Shown: piece by piece, positions 26,537 through 34,996 of the stretch
How positions within the stretch are numbered: position 1 is the stretch's first letter
Layout of the letters: every line of letters starts with the position of its first letter
Assembly: GCA_010672785.1 (NCBI GenBank)
Contig: JAAHFX010000014.1
Location: forward strand, 196,740-260,739
Direction of reading: 5' to 3'
DNA from: Sphaerospermopsis sp. SIO1G1
GTDB taxonomy: Bacteria; Cyanobacteriota; Cyanobacteriia; Cyanobacteriales; Nostocaceae
Length of the DNA: 64,000 bases
Notes under the pieces: model-generated
Seen by the model: only the letters and a program-made list of their open reading frames with translations
What the model was told of the DNA's origin: nothing
Databases searched by the model: none
Position numbers and translations under genes: made by a program

Positions 26537-27307
26537 TTAAATATAAAAGTGGGAATTTTTTCGTAGTTTTTGAGTGATAGCATTAAGTAAATTTATTTCA
26601 TTATCACGCATAAAAAAGTGATCACCTTCTAACATTTGTAATGAAAATTCAGCAGTGGTGTGTTCTTGCCATGCTTCTAATTGATATTTTGGCACTTCTA
26701 TATCTTGAAGACCACCAAAAACATGGATGGGAAAATCAAAAGGTGGCTGGTTTGTGTAAATATGGGTTTCTAAGGTTGTAAAATCAGCCCTGAGAATGGG
26801 TAGAAAAAGTTCGATCATTTCATCATTTTCTATTACCTGATCAGGAGTACCACTTAACTTGTTGACTTCCTGCCAAAATTCTTGATCTGGTAATTTGTGC
26901 AGAGATTTTTTAGTGGGTTGTATTTGGGGTGCTTTCCGAGCAGAGATAAATAAATTTAAAGGTTGTAAATTATAATCTGAGCGTAATAAACGAGCCAATT
27001 CAAAGCTAACTTCTGCTCCCATACTATGACCAAAAAGGGCAAAAGGTTTATCTAAAAATGGCAGCAGGTTTTTAGTTATTTCTGCAACTAAAGACTGCAT
27101 TTCTGTATGGGGAGGTAATACTATTTGTCTCCCTCTTCCAGGAATTTCTATCGGACATACTTCGATGGTTGGAGGTAGGTTTTTTGCCCAGGTACGAAAT
27201 ATGTATGCGCTACCTCCTGCGTAGGGTAAGCAGAATAATCGCATTTTTGCTTGGGGGTTGGGTTTGGGACAGGTTATCCAGGAGTTAAATGTGGTTTTGG
27301 TGGTCAT
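26537..27307 (-). CDS. Type II (editing) thioesterase
   Basis: 256 residues, alpha/beta hydrolase of the GrsT/TEII type: LFCLPYAGGSAYIFRTWAKNL, the nucleophile elbow in FGHSMGAEVSFELARLL, the acid in HVFGGLQDIEVP and the catalytic His in EGDHFFMRD. Such enzymes remove misprimed acyl groups from the carrier proteins of NRPS/PKS lines or release their products. No NRPS or PKS gene is in the window, so it acts on a system elsewhere or on a stand-alone carrier. Transcribed alone, divergent from the NACHT gene. Confidence 0.9.
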   Translation of the reverse strand: MTTKTTFNSWITCPKPNPQAKMRLFCLPYAGGSAYIFRTWAKNLPPTIEVCPIEIPGRGRQIVLPPHTEMQSLVAEITKNLLPFLDKPFALFGHSMGAEVSFELARLLRSDYNLQPLNLFISARKAPQIQPTKKSLHKLPDQEFWQEVNKLSGTPDQVIENDEMIELFLPILRADFTTLETHIYTNQPPFDFPIHVFGGLQDIEVPKYQLEAWQEHTTAEFSLQMLEGDHFFMRDNEINLLNAITQKLRKNSHFYI

Positions 27308-27340
27308 GATGGAGTTGAATGTGATAATAATAATATCTAA

Positions 27341-27434
27341 CTAGACATCTGGTGGAAAAGAATGTAGAGACGTTGCATGCAACGTCTCTACAAGGGTTTC
27401 ACGTCACGCAAATTTAATTTTCACCAGATGTCTA
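27341..27434. mobile_element. MITE-like element with perfect internal palindrome
   Basis: ACATCTGGTGGAAAA and TTTTCACCAGATGT form the inverted ends; CTAG flanks both sides within a few bases. Inside lies a perfect 28-bp palindrome (27364-27391) centred on GTTGCATGCAAC. The element sits in the divergent promoter region between the thioesterase and NACHT genes. Confidence 0.75.
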
Positions 27435-27474
27435 CTAGATTTTTTAGACATCTTATATTAATTGACTCATAATT

Positions 27475-29646
27475 ATGACAGGATTTGAACCTTTATTAGC
27501 TCAAGCTGTTAGCGGTGTCGCAGTTCCCATTTTCCAGTCTCTTTGGGGAATAGGTGGAACTGCTGTAAAAGGTGTTGCTCAAAGTTGGGATGAAGGAACT
27601 AAAAAAGTAATTTTTAATGCTTCTAAACAGTATGAAAAGAACTATGGAAAACGACATGGCATACTGAAAGTATTGGGAATGCGTGAACCTGTACAGTTGG
27701 AATCTATTTATACAGCAGTGCAGTTTCTCAGTAATGATGCTATCCGTAGTTTTGAATCTATCGAGAAATTAGAACAAGTATATCGTCAAGCTAAAAGTAG
27801 GAAGCTTAATTCTCAAGATTGTGAAAAACAAGTAGGAATTAAAGTTGCCAATGAAAAACAATATTTGATGGTATTGGGTGAACCGGGTGCGGGTAAGTCT
27901 ACTTTTTTACGGAAAATGGGACTGGAAGCACTCAAAGGTAAAAAGAAAGAATTTAAACATAGTTGTATTCCCATTTTTATCGAGTTGAAAAGGTTTACCT
28001 CTAAAGATATTGATATTGAAAAATTCATTATTGAAGAATTTGATATTTGTGGTTTTCCTGTCCCAGATAAATTTACGGCAAAAGCTTTAGAACAAGGTAA
28101 GTTATTGATTTTATTAGACGGGTTGGATGAAGTTCCCAGTCAAAACTTAACTGAAGTCATTAATCAAATTCAAAACTTTGTTGATGAACATGATAAAAAT
28201 CGGTTTATAGCTTCCTGTCGGACAGCAGCATATCGCCATAATTTCCGACGGTTTAGTGATGTGGCAATGGCTGATTTTGATGATCAGCAAATTCAGAAAT
28301 TTATTCATAACTGGTTTCATGGAGAAGATGATAAAGAAGCTAAAACAGGTGATAAATGTTGGGAATTATTACAAAAACCTGAAAATAAAGCGGCTAAGGA
28401 ATTAGCACATACTCCTTTATTACTAACATTTCTGTGTTTAGTATATGACCGTTCCCAAAGTTTCCCTAATAATCGTAGCGTTTTATATAAGAAAGCATTA
28501 CGGATATTGTTAGAAGAATGGGCTTCGGAAAAGCGAATTGAGCGAGATGAAATTTATCAAGGATTGCATACAGAATTAGAAGAATTGTTACTTTCAGAAA
28601 TTGCCTATACAGGGTTTGAATCTAATCATCTGTTTTTCTCCCAACGGGAAATTGTTGAACAAATTAAAACATTTTTAGCGAGTAATTTGAATGCACCACA
28701 GCATTTAGACGGTGAAAAAGTTTTAAATGCCATTGCTGTGCAACAAGGAATTTTAGTAGAACGTGCAGAGGATGTATTTTCTTTTTCTCATCTCACTCTA
28801 CAGGAATATTTAACAGCACAGTATATTGATGATCATAGTTTAGTAGAAAAATTGGTAACAGAACACCTCACCGATGAACGCTGGAAAGAGGTTTTTTTAT
28901 TGGTGGCTGGAGTCATGCGTGGTGGTACTGATAATTTGTTGTTATTAATGGAAAAGGAAGCACAAAAATATATCAATACCCCAAAATTACAAGGTTTATT
29001 AAATTGGGCAGAACAAGTTACTGTAGGATCTGAAGGTGATTATAAACCAGTTGGTAAACGTGCAGTTGCGATCGCCAACGCCTACGCCATCGCCAACGCC
29101 AACGCCTACGCCTACGCCAACGCCATCGCCATCGCCATCGCCAACGCCTACGCCTACGCCATCGCCAACGCCAACGCCATCGCCAACGCCTACGCCATCG
29201 CCAACGCCAACGCCTACGCCAACGCCTACGCCAACGCCATCGCCAACGCCTACGCCAACGCCTACGCCATCGCCAACGCCTACGCCATCGCTATTACGGA
29301 GTCCATTAGATACATTGAAGGGGTAGAAAAATTAAAGATATATAATCAAAACCTCAAATTAACTGCGTTACTTACTGAATTAAGGAGAATAAAAGCTACA
29401 TTTATTGATAAAAATAAAGAGGAAAAATTAGGTCAAGATTTTGGTCAAAAGTTGATAAAAGCCTTGCTGAAAAGTTTTAGGCTAACTCCAGAAATGGTAA
29501 ATTTATCAAATGAAGAAATCAGAAATTTAGAAAAATATTTATATGCCAATTATTTAATTATTCAATGTAAAGATGCTGCTTTGCGAGTGTCTGCTCAAAC
29601 TTGGGAAAATATAGAAGATAGAATGTTGTTACCACCTGAGAATTGA
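27475..29646 (+). CDS. NACHT-domain NTPase with Ala-X dipeptide repeat
   Basis: 723 residues. An N-terminal helical region (1-120) has a hydrophobic opening (LLAQAVSGVAVPIFQSLWG) that could touch membranes. The NACHT core has Walker A GEPGAGKST (135-143), Walker B LLILLDGLDEVP (210-221), FIASCRTAAY (244-253) and the helical FSFSHLTLQEYLTAQY (435-450). Residues 532-607 are a continuous Ala-(Asn/Tyr/Ile) repeat encoded by 38 hexamers, and a C-terminal helical region (about 615-723) follows. Bacterial NACHT proteins are often antiphage sensors; that role is inference. Free-standing, with no effector gene adjacent. The repeat may replace the usual sensor repeats. Confidence 0.9.
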   Translation: MTGFEPLLAQAVSGVAVPIFQSLWGIGGTAVKGVAQSWDEGTKKVIFNASKQYEKNYGKRHGILKVLGMREPVQLESIYTAVQFLSNDAIRSFESIEKLEQVYRQAKSRKLNSQDCEKQVGIKVANEKQYLMVLGEPGAGKSTFLRKMGLEALKGKKKEFKHSCIPIFIELKRFTSKDIDIEKFIIEEFDICGFPVPDKFTAKALEQGKLLILLDGLDEVPSQNLTEVINQIQNFVDEHDKNRFIASCRTAAYRHNFRRFSDVAMADFDDQQIQKFIHNWFHGEDDKEAKTGDKCWELLQKPENKAAKELAHTPLLLTFLCLVYDRSQSFPNNRSVLYKKALRILLEEWASEKRIERDEIYQGLHTELEELLLSEIAYTGFESNHLFFSQREIVEQIKTFLASNLNAPQHLDGEKVLNAIAVQQGILVERAEDVFSFSHLTLQEYLTAQYIDDHSLVEKLVTEHLTDERWKEVFLLVAGVMRGGTDNLLLLMEKEAQKYINTPKLQGLLNWAEQVTVGSEGDYKPVGKRAVAIANAYAIANANAYAYANAIAIAIANAYAYAIANANAIANAYAIANANAYANAYANAIANAYANAYAIANAYAIAITESIRYIEGVEKLKIYNQNLKLTALLTELRRIKATFIDKNKEEKLGQDFGQKLIKALLKSFRLTPEMVNLSNEEIRNLEKYLYANYLIIQCKDAALRVSAQTWENIEDRMLLPPEN
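29068..29295 (+). repeat. Hexanucleotide array GCC(A/T)(A/T)C x 38 inside the NACHT gene
   Basis: 228 bp made only of GCCAAC, GCCTAC and GCCATC hexamers, apart from the first (GCGATC) and the last (GCTATT). It begins at a HIP1 site (GCGATCGC). The in-frame product is (A-N/Y/I)38. The array is far more GC-rich than its surroundings. A length change of whole units never breaks the frame. Confidence 0.97.
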
Positions 29647-29664
29647 GGGATAATTAAGATAGAT

Positions 29665-29725
29665 AGATAGTCAGGGAATAAATTCCCTGTCTCATAGCTA
29701 AAGTCGGTTAAAACCGACTAAGTTA
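29665..29725. terminator. Two hairpins after the NACHT gene
   Basis: CAGGGAATAAATTCCCTG and AGTCGGTTAAAACCGACT are two adjacent strong stems 20-80 bp past the stop codon. They may terminate transcription of the NACHT gene; neither has a long U-tract. Confidence 0.5.
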
Positions 29726-29808
29726 ATAAAAAATGCAGACGAAAGACATGGAGAAGTTCATTAATAGCTAGGGTTTCGTAAGGTTTACATTTTGTGAAAA
29801 CATAAACT

Positions 29809-29901
29809 CAGAACTTACGCAAAACCTATTCCAAATACTGTCATTGCGACGTAAGGAAGCAATCTCAAACCCCAATATTTTATGAAAGTGCGTAAGTCCT
29901 A
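29809..29901. mobile_element. MITE family 1, copy 2
   Basis: CAGAACTTACGC / GCGTAAGTCCTA ends, with AAACT duplicated on both sides (29804-29808 and 29902-29906). The core is GTCATTGCGACGTAAGGAAG, as in copies 1 and 3. Confidence 0.88.
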
Positions 29902-29925
29902 AAACTGATACATTTGAGATGTTGT

Positions 29926-30876
29926 TTATTTTCTATCAAAATGATCAATTAATTCCTGACGGGATAATTGTAACAGGAGTGGGATAAAATCTTCAGAAGA
30001 AAGCTGCATAATTGGTTCAATAATTCCTTGTAATTCTTCGTCAATTGAGCCAAAACGAACTTGGAAAATATTTTCAATCATCCGGCGAGTTGCTTCTTTT
30101 TCTCCCTCTCCTACACCTTCCTGGCGGCCTTCTTGGCGGCCTTCTTCTTTAGCTTCTTGACGTACTTCTGACATTGCTTCTTCATACATTTGTGTCAAAG
30201 TCATAATTAATTCCTCATCATCACGATCTAAGTCTTGTTCTTTATTTTGTCTTTTTGTTAATAAAGAAATCAGTTCTCTTACTAATTTTATAACATTTTC
30301 CCGCAGATGGTTTTCACGAGGTAATGTTTCCAGTTCTCGGATAGCTTGTTGTTGTACTTTTCCTCTTCCTAATAATCTTAACCACAAAGTTTCTGGAGTT
30401 ACTGGTAGTTGATGTATCACAACAATTGCAGTTCTCAAATCTGAACCTAGATAGTAAATTCCTTGTTCATCATTTTCTGTGGAAGGAGTAGCATGAAAAC
30501 CTTGGAGAAAATTTGCAGATGCAGTAGGTGTCAAAATCCACAGTTGAGGTAATATATCCTTATCTAAAAGAGTATTTTCTCGTTTGCTTTCTCGCTCTAG
30601 TTCCCCTAGAAACACAAACAATTTTATCATACAGGTACGAATATCCCTGGAGTTAACGGGATTACGGAAAGGTTCAAATAGTGCTGGTTTATAGGTTAAT
30701 TTTCCCAGTAATCCTAAATTTTTATTTTTTTCTGTTTCTGACGAAGAGGGTGTGAATAAAAGATCAATTTGACGGCCTTCTGAGTGAATTTCTTTGCTAA
30801 TTTCTACAGTACCTAAAGGTGAAAGTAGTTCACTGAGATATTGTTTAGCAAATTGGTCATGAATGAAACGGGTCAT
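29926..30876 (-). CDS. Rpn-like PD-(D/E)XK nuclease family protein
   Basis: 316 residues. The N-terminus TRFIHDQFAKQYLSELLSPLG followed by GRQIDLLFTP is characteristic of a large cyanobacterial family of Rpn/DUF4351-type nuclease-like proteins, where the Asp in QIDLLF is a candidate metal ligand. A later charged coiled region with EEGRQEGRQEG and a C-terminal LSSEDFIPLLLQLSRQELIDHF motif are also typical. The family is often multi-copy and linked to recombination or mobile DNA. Catalytic activity is not certain because the E-x-K part is not obvious. Transcribed alone. Confidence 0.75.
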   Translation of the reverse strand: MTRFIHDQFAKQYLSELLSPLGTVEISKEIHSEGRQIDLLFTPSSSETEKNKNLGLLGKLTYKPALFEPFRNPVNSRDIRTCMIKLFVFLGELERESKRENTLLDKDILPQLWILTPTASANFLQGFHATPSTENDEQGIYYLGSDLRTAIVVIHQLPVTPETLWLRLLGRGKVQQQAIRELETLPRENHLRENVIKLVRELISLLTKRQNKEQDLDRDDEELIMTLTQMYEEAMSEVRQEAKEEGRQEGRQEGVGEGEKEATRRMIENIFQVRFGSIDEELQGIIEPIMQLSSEDFIPLLLQLSRQELIDHFDRK

Positions 30877-30981
30877 ATTTTATTGTTGCACTTACTGGTA
30901 GATTTATTAATAATACTACAAAATGTTTGATCATCAAATTTAAAAATATCAATATGAACTTTTCACACATCTGAAAATAAG

Positions 30982-32478
30982 CTATGATTTAACTTCTTTT
31001 AAAAAAGAATTTTGAAGAGGATTTTTTCCCAAAACTTGATGTTTTATTCCCCCCCAAACTCCACCATTTTGCAAACGATGATTAACTAAAATTTCCGGTA
31101 TCTGTTCAGAAATCAATACCTCTGGTTTTGTTAATTGTCCTAATTTTCGCGCTCTGTGATAATGATAAGATTCTGATAAAATTTGATCTAACTTTTCAGC
31201 GATAATTGATGGTTGTTCTGTAGCTGCATCTAACATTAAAATATAATGAGGTGGTTCAGCAACAGGAATTAAACTTTTAAAGTTGGTATTTTGCAAGTTC
31301 AATTTTTCTAAGGCATTTTTAACAAAGTCTTCTTGTAATTTCTCTCCTACTAAATCGCTAGTTGTTTGACTTCTACCAATAAATTCTAAACAAGGTGTAT
31401 TTTGATAAAAATGGGTGACTTTGATTCTATCGCCAATCCGATAACGATATAAACCACCCTTTTGTGATATAATGATTTTGTATTCTTGATTTACATTCAA
31501 CTCATGTAAGTTATAAATATTATTCTCATCATCTTCAAATTCAAAAAACACCTGATCTAAAACGGGTACATATCCCCCAGCTTGAATTAGGGGAATTGTC
31601 ATTGGTGCTTCCGTTGCTAAAAGTCCTTTACCTTGCACCAATACACCAGGAAATTGTGTTTTTAAACTCTGTGCTTGATCCGCAGCGTTGACACTATCCC
31701 AACAAGAAATTAATTTTAACTCTGGCCACATTTCCACCCAATTAATATTATCATCATCCAATAATTTTAACCTTTGGGATGATATCTGATTCTGCAATTC
31801 AGTTTTTAAAAACTTTTTATGTTCTTGAATATATTTTAATTGTACTTGTAAAAAACTCGGACTCCAAATAGAAATAGTTTCTAGACTTTCAGCTTTTAGT
31901 AAAGCTATTGCTAATTGATGTTTAAAATCATTGGCATTTTTTAAACCTGTTAATTTTTCCGGAATGACTAACCAAAACCGTAAAAACCACTTTAACCAAC
32001 CATCTAAATAATCTAAATCATCTTGGAGATTTTGCTCTTCTAGATTTAACTGTGGAGAAATACAAACATACATTTTCCCAGTCTTAAATTTTGGTCCATT
32101 AGTAATCAAATCATGGGCCCAAACACAGAACATTTGACTAAATGATTTACGTAAAGATTGGGTATAGGGAATATATTTAACAGCACCACTACTTCCAGAG
32201 GTTTTTTCATAGAATAAAATCGGTTCTGGAGTCAAAGATATTTGTTTATTTTGCTGTTGTAAATGATGTGCAATATGATCATAATCTATAATTGGGATAT
32301 TTTGCCAATCATCAACAGAATTGATATTTAATGATTTACCATATTCGCTGTTAATGAGGAGATTACAAATTTCCTGTTGGACAGATTTTTGAGTTTGTTC
32401 TGGTTGGGATAGGGTTTGATAAAATTTGTTCGCTGTGGGAGCGAGGGTTTTAGCAAATAGTTGAATTAGGGTACGCAT
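30982..32478 (-). CDS. GH3-family acyl-adenylate/amide synthetase
   Basis: 498 residues. The ATP-binding motif YEKTSGSSGAVKYIPYT, the YRIGDRIKVTHFY hinge and ECIG-type EFIGRSQTTSDLVGEKL block are diagnostic of the GH3 (auxin-responsive promoter) family of the ANL adenylating superfamily. Plant members couple hormones such as jasmonate or auxin to amino acids; bacterial substrates are largely unknown. It lies at the downstream edge of the Rieske/diiron cluster, separated from it by the plus-strand methyltransferase gene, and may activate an acyl group made by that cluster (inference). Confidence 0.88.
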   Translation of the reverse strand: MRTLIQLFAKTLAPTANKFYQTLSQPEQTQKSVQQEICNLLINSEYGKSLNINSVDDWQNIPIIDYDHIAHHLQQQNKQISLTPEPILFYEKTSGSSGAVKYIPYTQSLRKSFSQMFCVWAHDLITNGPKFKTGKMYVCISPQLNLEEQNLQDDLDYLDGWLKWFLRFWLVIPEKLTGLKNANDFKHQLAIALLKAESLETISIWSPSFLQVQLKYIQEHKKFLKTELQNQISSQRLKLLDDDNINWVEMWPELKLISCWDSVNAADQAQSLKTQFPGVLVQGKGLLATEAPMTIPLIQAGGYVPVLDQVFFEFEDDENNIYNLHELNVNQEYKIIISQKGGLYRYRIGDRIKVTHFYQNTPCLEFIGRSQTTSDLVGEKLQEDFVKNALEKLNLQNTNFKSLIPVAEPPHYILMLDAATEQPSIIAEKLDQILSESYHYHRARKLGQLTKPEVLISEQIPEILVNHRLQNGGVWGGIKHQVLGKNPLQNSFLKEVKS

Positions 32479-32634
32479 GGGATGTAATAAATTAAGATAG
32501 TTTGTGATTATTACAAGAAATTAATAAGTATTTACACAAAAATCTAGATTATGTAAAATATATTTCGTTGTAAAATATCCAGATTTAGTCTGAATTTTAA
32601 AATCAAAATTTCGTAATTAGAGGATACACAAAAA

Positions 32635-33285
32635 ATGAGTGATCAATTATTGGTAGACAGTGAAAAAATTTATGGCTTTTATGATCAATATGTCAAAGAA
32701 CATGGGATTAGTGCAGGGTGGGGAACAATAGAAGATGCAAATAATTCCTACAAAGAAGCATCAAGCTGCTCATATCAGAAATGGTCAGAATTTGAAAGTG
32801 TAATTGATGTGGGTTCAGGCCAAGGACATTTAATAAAATTTCTCCAAGAAGAAAGAGGTTTTCAAGGAAGTTACACAGGTATTGAAATCTTAGATTTTTT
32901 TCATAATCAAGCTGTGGAACTGTATGGAGAAATGAGTAATACTAATTTCATTTTGGATGAATTTCTCTCTCATGATTTTGGTGAAAATAAGTTTGATTGG
33001 GTAGTTTCTCTGGGTTCTTTTTCTGTTAAACATCCACAACAAAAAGAATCTGATTTAGCTTTTTCTCGGAAGATGATTAGTTTAGCTAATTATGGTGTCA
33101 GCATTTTCTTAAATGATGTTAAATATATGAGGCCAGGGAGAGCGGAAGAAGTTCCCGATTTAGCATTCCATGATATAGATGATTTCTGTTCTATGCTTGA
33201 CGATAATTTTTCTATATCTAAAGTAGAAGTCAAACATTATCCTGATGAAAAATCTCAACCGACGATGATTCATGTTATTCTCTAA
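32635..33285 (+). CDS. Class I SAM-dependent methyltransferase
   Basis: 216 residues. Motif I is VIDVGSGQGHLIKFL (56-70), with the acidic end of strand 2 in GSYTGIEILDFF and motif-IV-like FDWVVSLGSFS. There is no transmembrane segment. An AGAGGA ribosome binding site precedes ATG 32635. It is divergent from the GH3 gene (156-bp gap). The substrate cannot be told; the position inside the oxidative cluster suggests a small-molecule target, but this is inference. Confidence 0.8.
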   Translation: MSDQLLVDSEKIYGFYDQYVKEHGISAGWGTIEDANNSYKEASSCSYQKWSEFESVIDVGSGQGHLIKFLQEERGFQGSYTGIEILDFFHNQAVELYGEMSNTNFILDEFLSHDFGENKFDWVVSLGSFSVKHPQQKESDLAFSRKMISLANYGVSIFLNDVKYMRPGRAEEVPDLAFHDIDDFCSMLDDNFSISKVEVKHYPDEKSQPTMIHVIL

Positions 33286-33394
33286 TTTGATAGTGGAGTG
33301 ATAAGATACTCGACTTCTTTGATTATTTTATTAATAGATTGTAAATTAATCTTAGCAGTCGGGGATTTAGGTTTTATAATCCTAGGTATTAGTA

Positions 33395-33572
33395 GTATGG
33401 TGTGTTAGGATAAAATCCGTAACGCACCGCAACCTTAATTACGACTTACGCATTTTAACCAAATGTTGGGGTTTTAGATTGCTTCCTTACGTCGCAATGA
33501 CAGCATTTAGAATAGGTGAAAGCGTAAGTCCTGTTAATAATGGTGCGTTACGCGATCGCTAACACACCCTAC
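33395..33572. mobile_element. Palindromic repeat element disrupted by a MITE
   Basis: GTATGGTGTGTTAG...CGTAACGCACC at the left is mirrored by GGTGCGTTACGCGATCGCTA...ACACACCCTAC at the right. The pair forms a common palindromic repeat with a HIP1 core, split by MITE copy 3. The right arm supplies the last codons and the TAG stop of the acyltransferase gene. Confidence 0.8.
33440..33533. mobile_element. MITE family 1, copy 3 (inverted orientation, nested)
   Basis: TACGACTTACGC / GCGTAAGTCCTG ends with TTAAT on both sides (33435-33439 and 33534-33538). The core carries GCTTCCTTACGTCGCAATGA, the reverse of copies 1 and 2. It is inserted into another repeat element. Confidence 0.9.
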
Positions 33573-34188
33573 CTATTTTTTGATTTGGTAAAAGAATTGT
33601 ATTCACTTGAATAAATTGACCATCATTAATAACTACTCCAGGTGCAATCATACTTCCACCACCGACAAAAACATTATTTCCTATTTTGACTTTTTTTACA
33701 TATAACATCAGATTTTCTTTTTTAGGTTTAATTACATGAGAAGAAAAAGCTACACGATGACCTATAACTACATTATCACCTATTTCTAATAAACTCCTAT
33801 CGGCAATTTCTAAACTTGGTGTCCAATAAACATTTTTACCAATTTTAGATCCCCATAATTTTAACCATAAAGAGAACATACCAGGAATTAATCTTAATAT
33901 TGATTCTAATAAAGGAATAGCGATATAGATGACTTGAATTTGATGACTACCCCACCAAGGACTATATTTTTTACCAATTAAATAACTAATTTTTTGTGGG
34001 ATAGGGACAATTTTTTCATGTAACCGAAAAACCACTAAAGGTAAACCATAAATGAAGAATAAAATAGCAAAGATACAGAAAATATTATGGGAATAGATAA
34101 AGTAAACTATGGTTGAACCTGTGAGTAATAATATCAAGGTTGGAAATAATGAAAGAATGATACTTAAAATTGTCATATAAACTGTCAT
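33559..34188 (-). CDS. Membrane-anchored hexapeptide-repeat acyltransferase
   Basis: 209 residues. Two hydrophobic segments (about 4-30 and 33-53) precede a left-handed beta-helix region (WTPSLEIADRSLLEIGDNVVIGHRVAFSSH, VKIGNNVFVGGGSMIAPGVVINDG). The fold is that of the LbetaH acetyl/acyltransferase group. Its ATG overlaps the stop of the upstream hydroxylase gene by 4 bp, so the two are translationally coupled. The last residues (IGRVC) and the stop are read from a dispersed palindromic repeat, so the native C-terminus may have been altered. Substrate unknown. Confidence 0.8.
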   Translation of the reverse strand: MTVYMTILSIILSLFPTLILLLTGSTIVYFIYSHNIFCIFAILFFIYGLPLVVFRLHEKIVPIPQKISYLIGKKYSPWWGSHQIQVIYIAIPLLESILRLIPGMFSLWLKLWGSKIGKNVYWTPSLEIADRSLLEIGDNVVIGHRVAFSSHVIKPKKENLMLYVKKVKIGNNVFVGGGSMIAPGVVINDGQFIQVNTILLPNQKIGRVC

Positions 34189-34937
34189 ATAAAGGGAAAT
34201 AAAAGTTGTTGGAAAAGATTTAATGAAGTATTAATTCCTAGCTTTTGAGGTAATTGTTGGTTTTGATAATAAGTACCGTGAATTTTATCCCAAATCTTCA
34301 AATTAGCACCATAATTACAGTTTTTATTGTCTGCGGAATGATGCCAAATATGATCTTGAGGTAAAATTAACCAAGGTGATAAAATTGCAACCAAAATATT
34401 ATGTTCAGAAATTATCAAACCGCTATGTCTCCATAAGTCCAAAGCAGATGTTAAAGCAACTCCGAATAAATAAGCTGTAGGATCTGCTAACAAGTAAATA
34501 AATAATGGATGTATCCATAAATAAATGATTAAAAAACTTGTCCAGATCGTATTACGAGAAGTTCCCAAAACATCCATCTCTGTAATTGTATGATGGACTT
34601 GATGGATGTTCCAAAAAACACGACTATGTAATAAACGATGATTCCAATAATATACATAGTCAATGACTATAAAACTGATCATAAAAGATATGATAGCTGG
34701 AATTTGTAAACATCCTTGAAAATGAGGAAATAAATAATGATAAAGTGCGTAAACTAAAGTTGCTTGTAATAAAGGAATAATCACCCCTTGAGTTGTTAAA
34801 CCTATACCATCAATTAACCAATATTCTATTTTCTTAATTCTCAATTTATTTCTACTAATTTTATCACCAAAAGTGTAAATAACCAAACTAATAAAAGCAG
34901 CAAAAATCATAAATTGTGAAAAACTCTGCATATCCAT
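34185..34937 (-). CDS. Fatty acid hydroxylase / sterol desaturase family membrane diiron enzyme
   Basis: 250 residues with four or five membrane segments. The eight-His signature is present: His100-xxx-His104 (HRLLH), HQVHH at 112-116, His171 in DLWRHSG, and HIWHH at 196-200. These ligate two irons for O2-dependent hydroxylation or desaturation of a lipid. Membership of the superfamily is certain from the motifs; the substrate (fatty acid, sterol, carotenoid or other) is not determined. It is coupled to the acyltransferase and follows a Rieske oxygenase by 59 bp in one minus-strand run. Confidence 0.9.
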   Translation of the reverse strand: MDMQSFSQFMIFAAFISLVIYTFGDKISRNKLRIKKIEYWLIDGIGLTTQGVIIPLLQATLVYALYHYLFPHFQGCLQIPAIISFMISFIVIDYVYYWNHRLLHSRVFWNIHQVHHTITEMDVLGTSRNTIWTSFLIIYLWIHPLFIYLLADPTAYLFGVALTSALDLWRHSGLIISEHNILVAILSPWLILPQDHIWHHSADNKNCNYGANLKIWDKIHGTYYQNQQLPQKLGINTSLNLFQQLLFPFI

Positions 34938-34996
34938 AAACCCACCTTAAACACCTAATTTATCTGCGTATATCTGCGTCCATCTGCGTTCAATTA

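Noticed and set aside
29036..29326. ORF encoding a PTPSPT-rich peptide overlapping the NACHT gene
   Set aside because: It is the alternative frame of the hexamer array and lies wholly within the longer NACHT frame, which has clear motifs on both sides.
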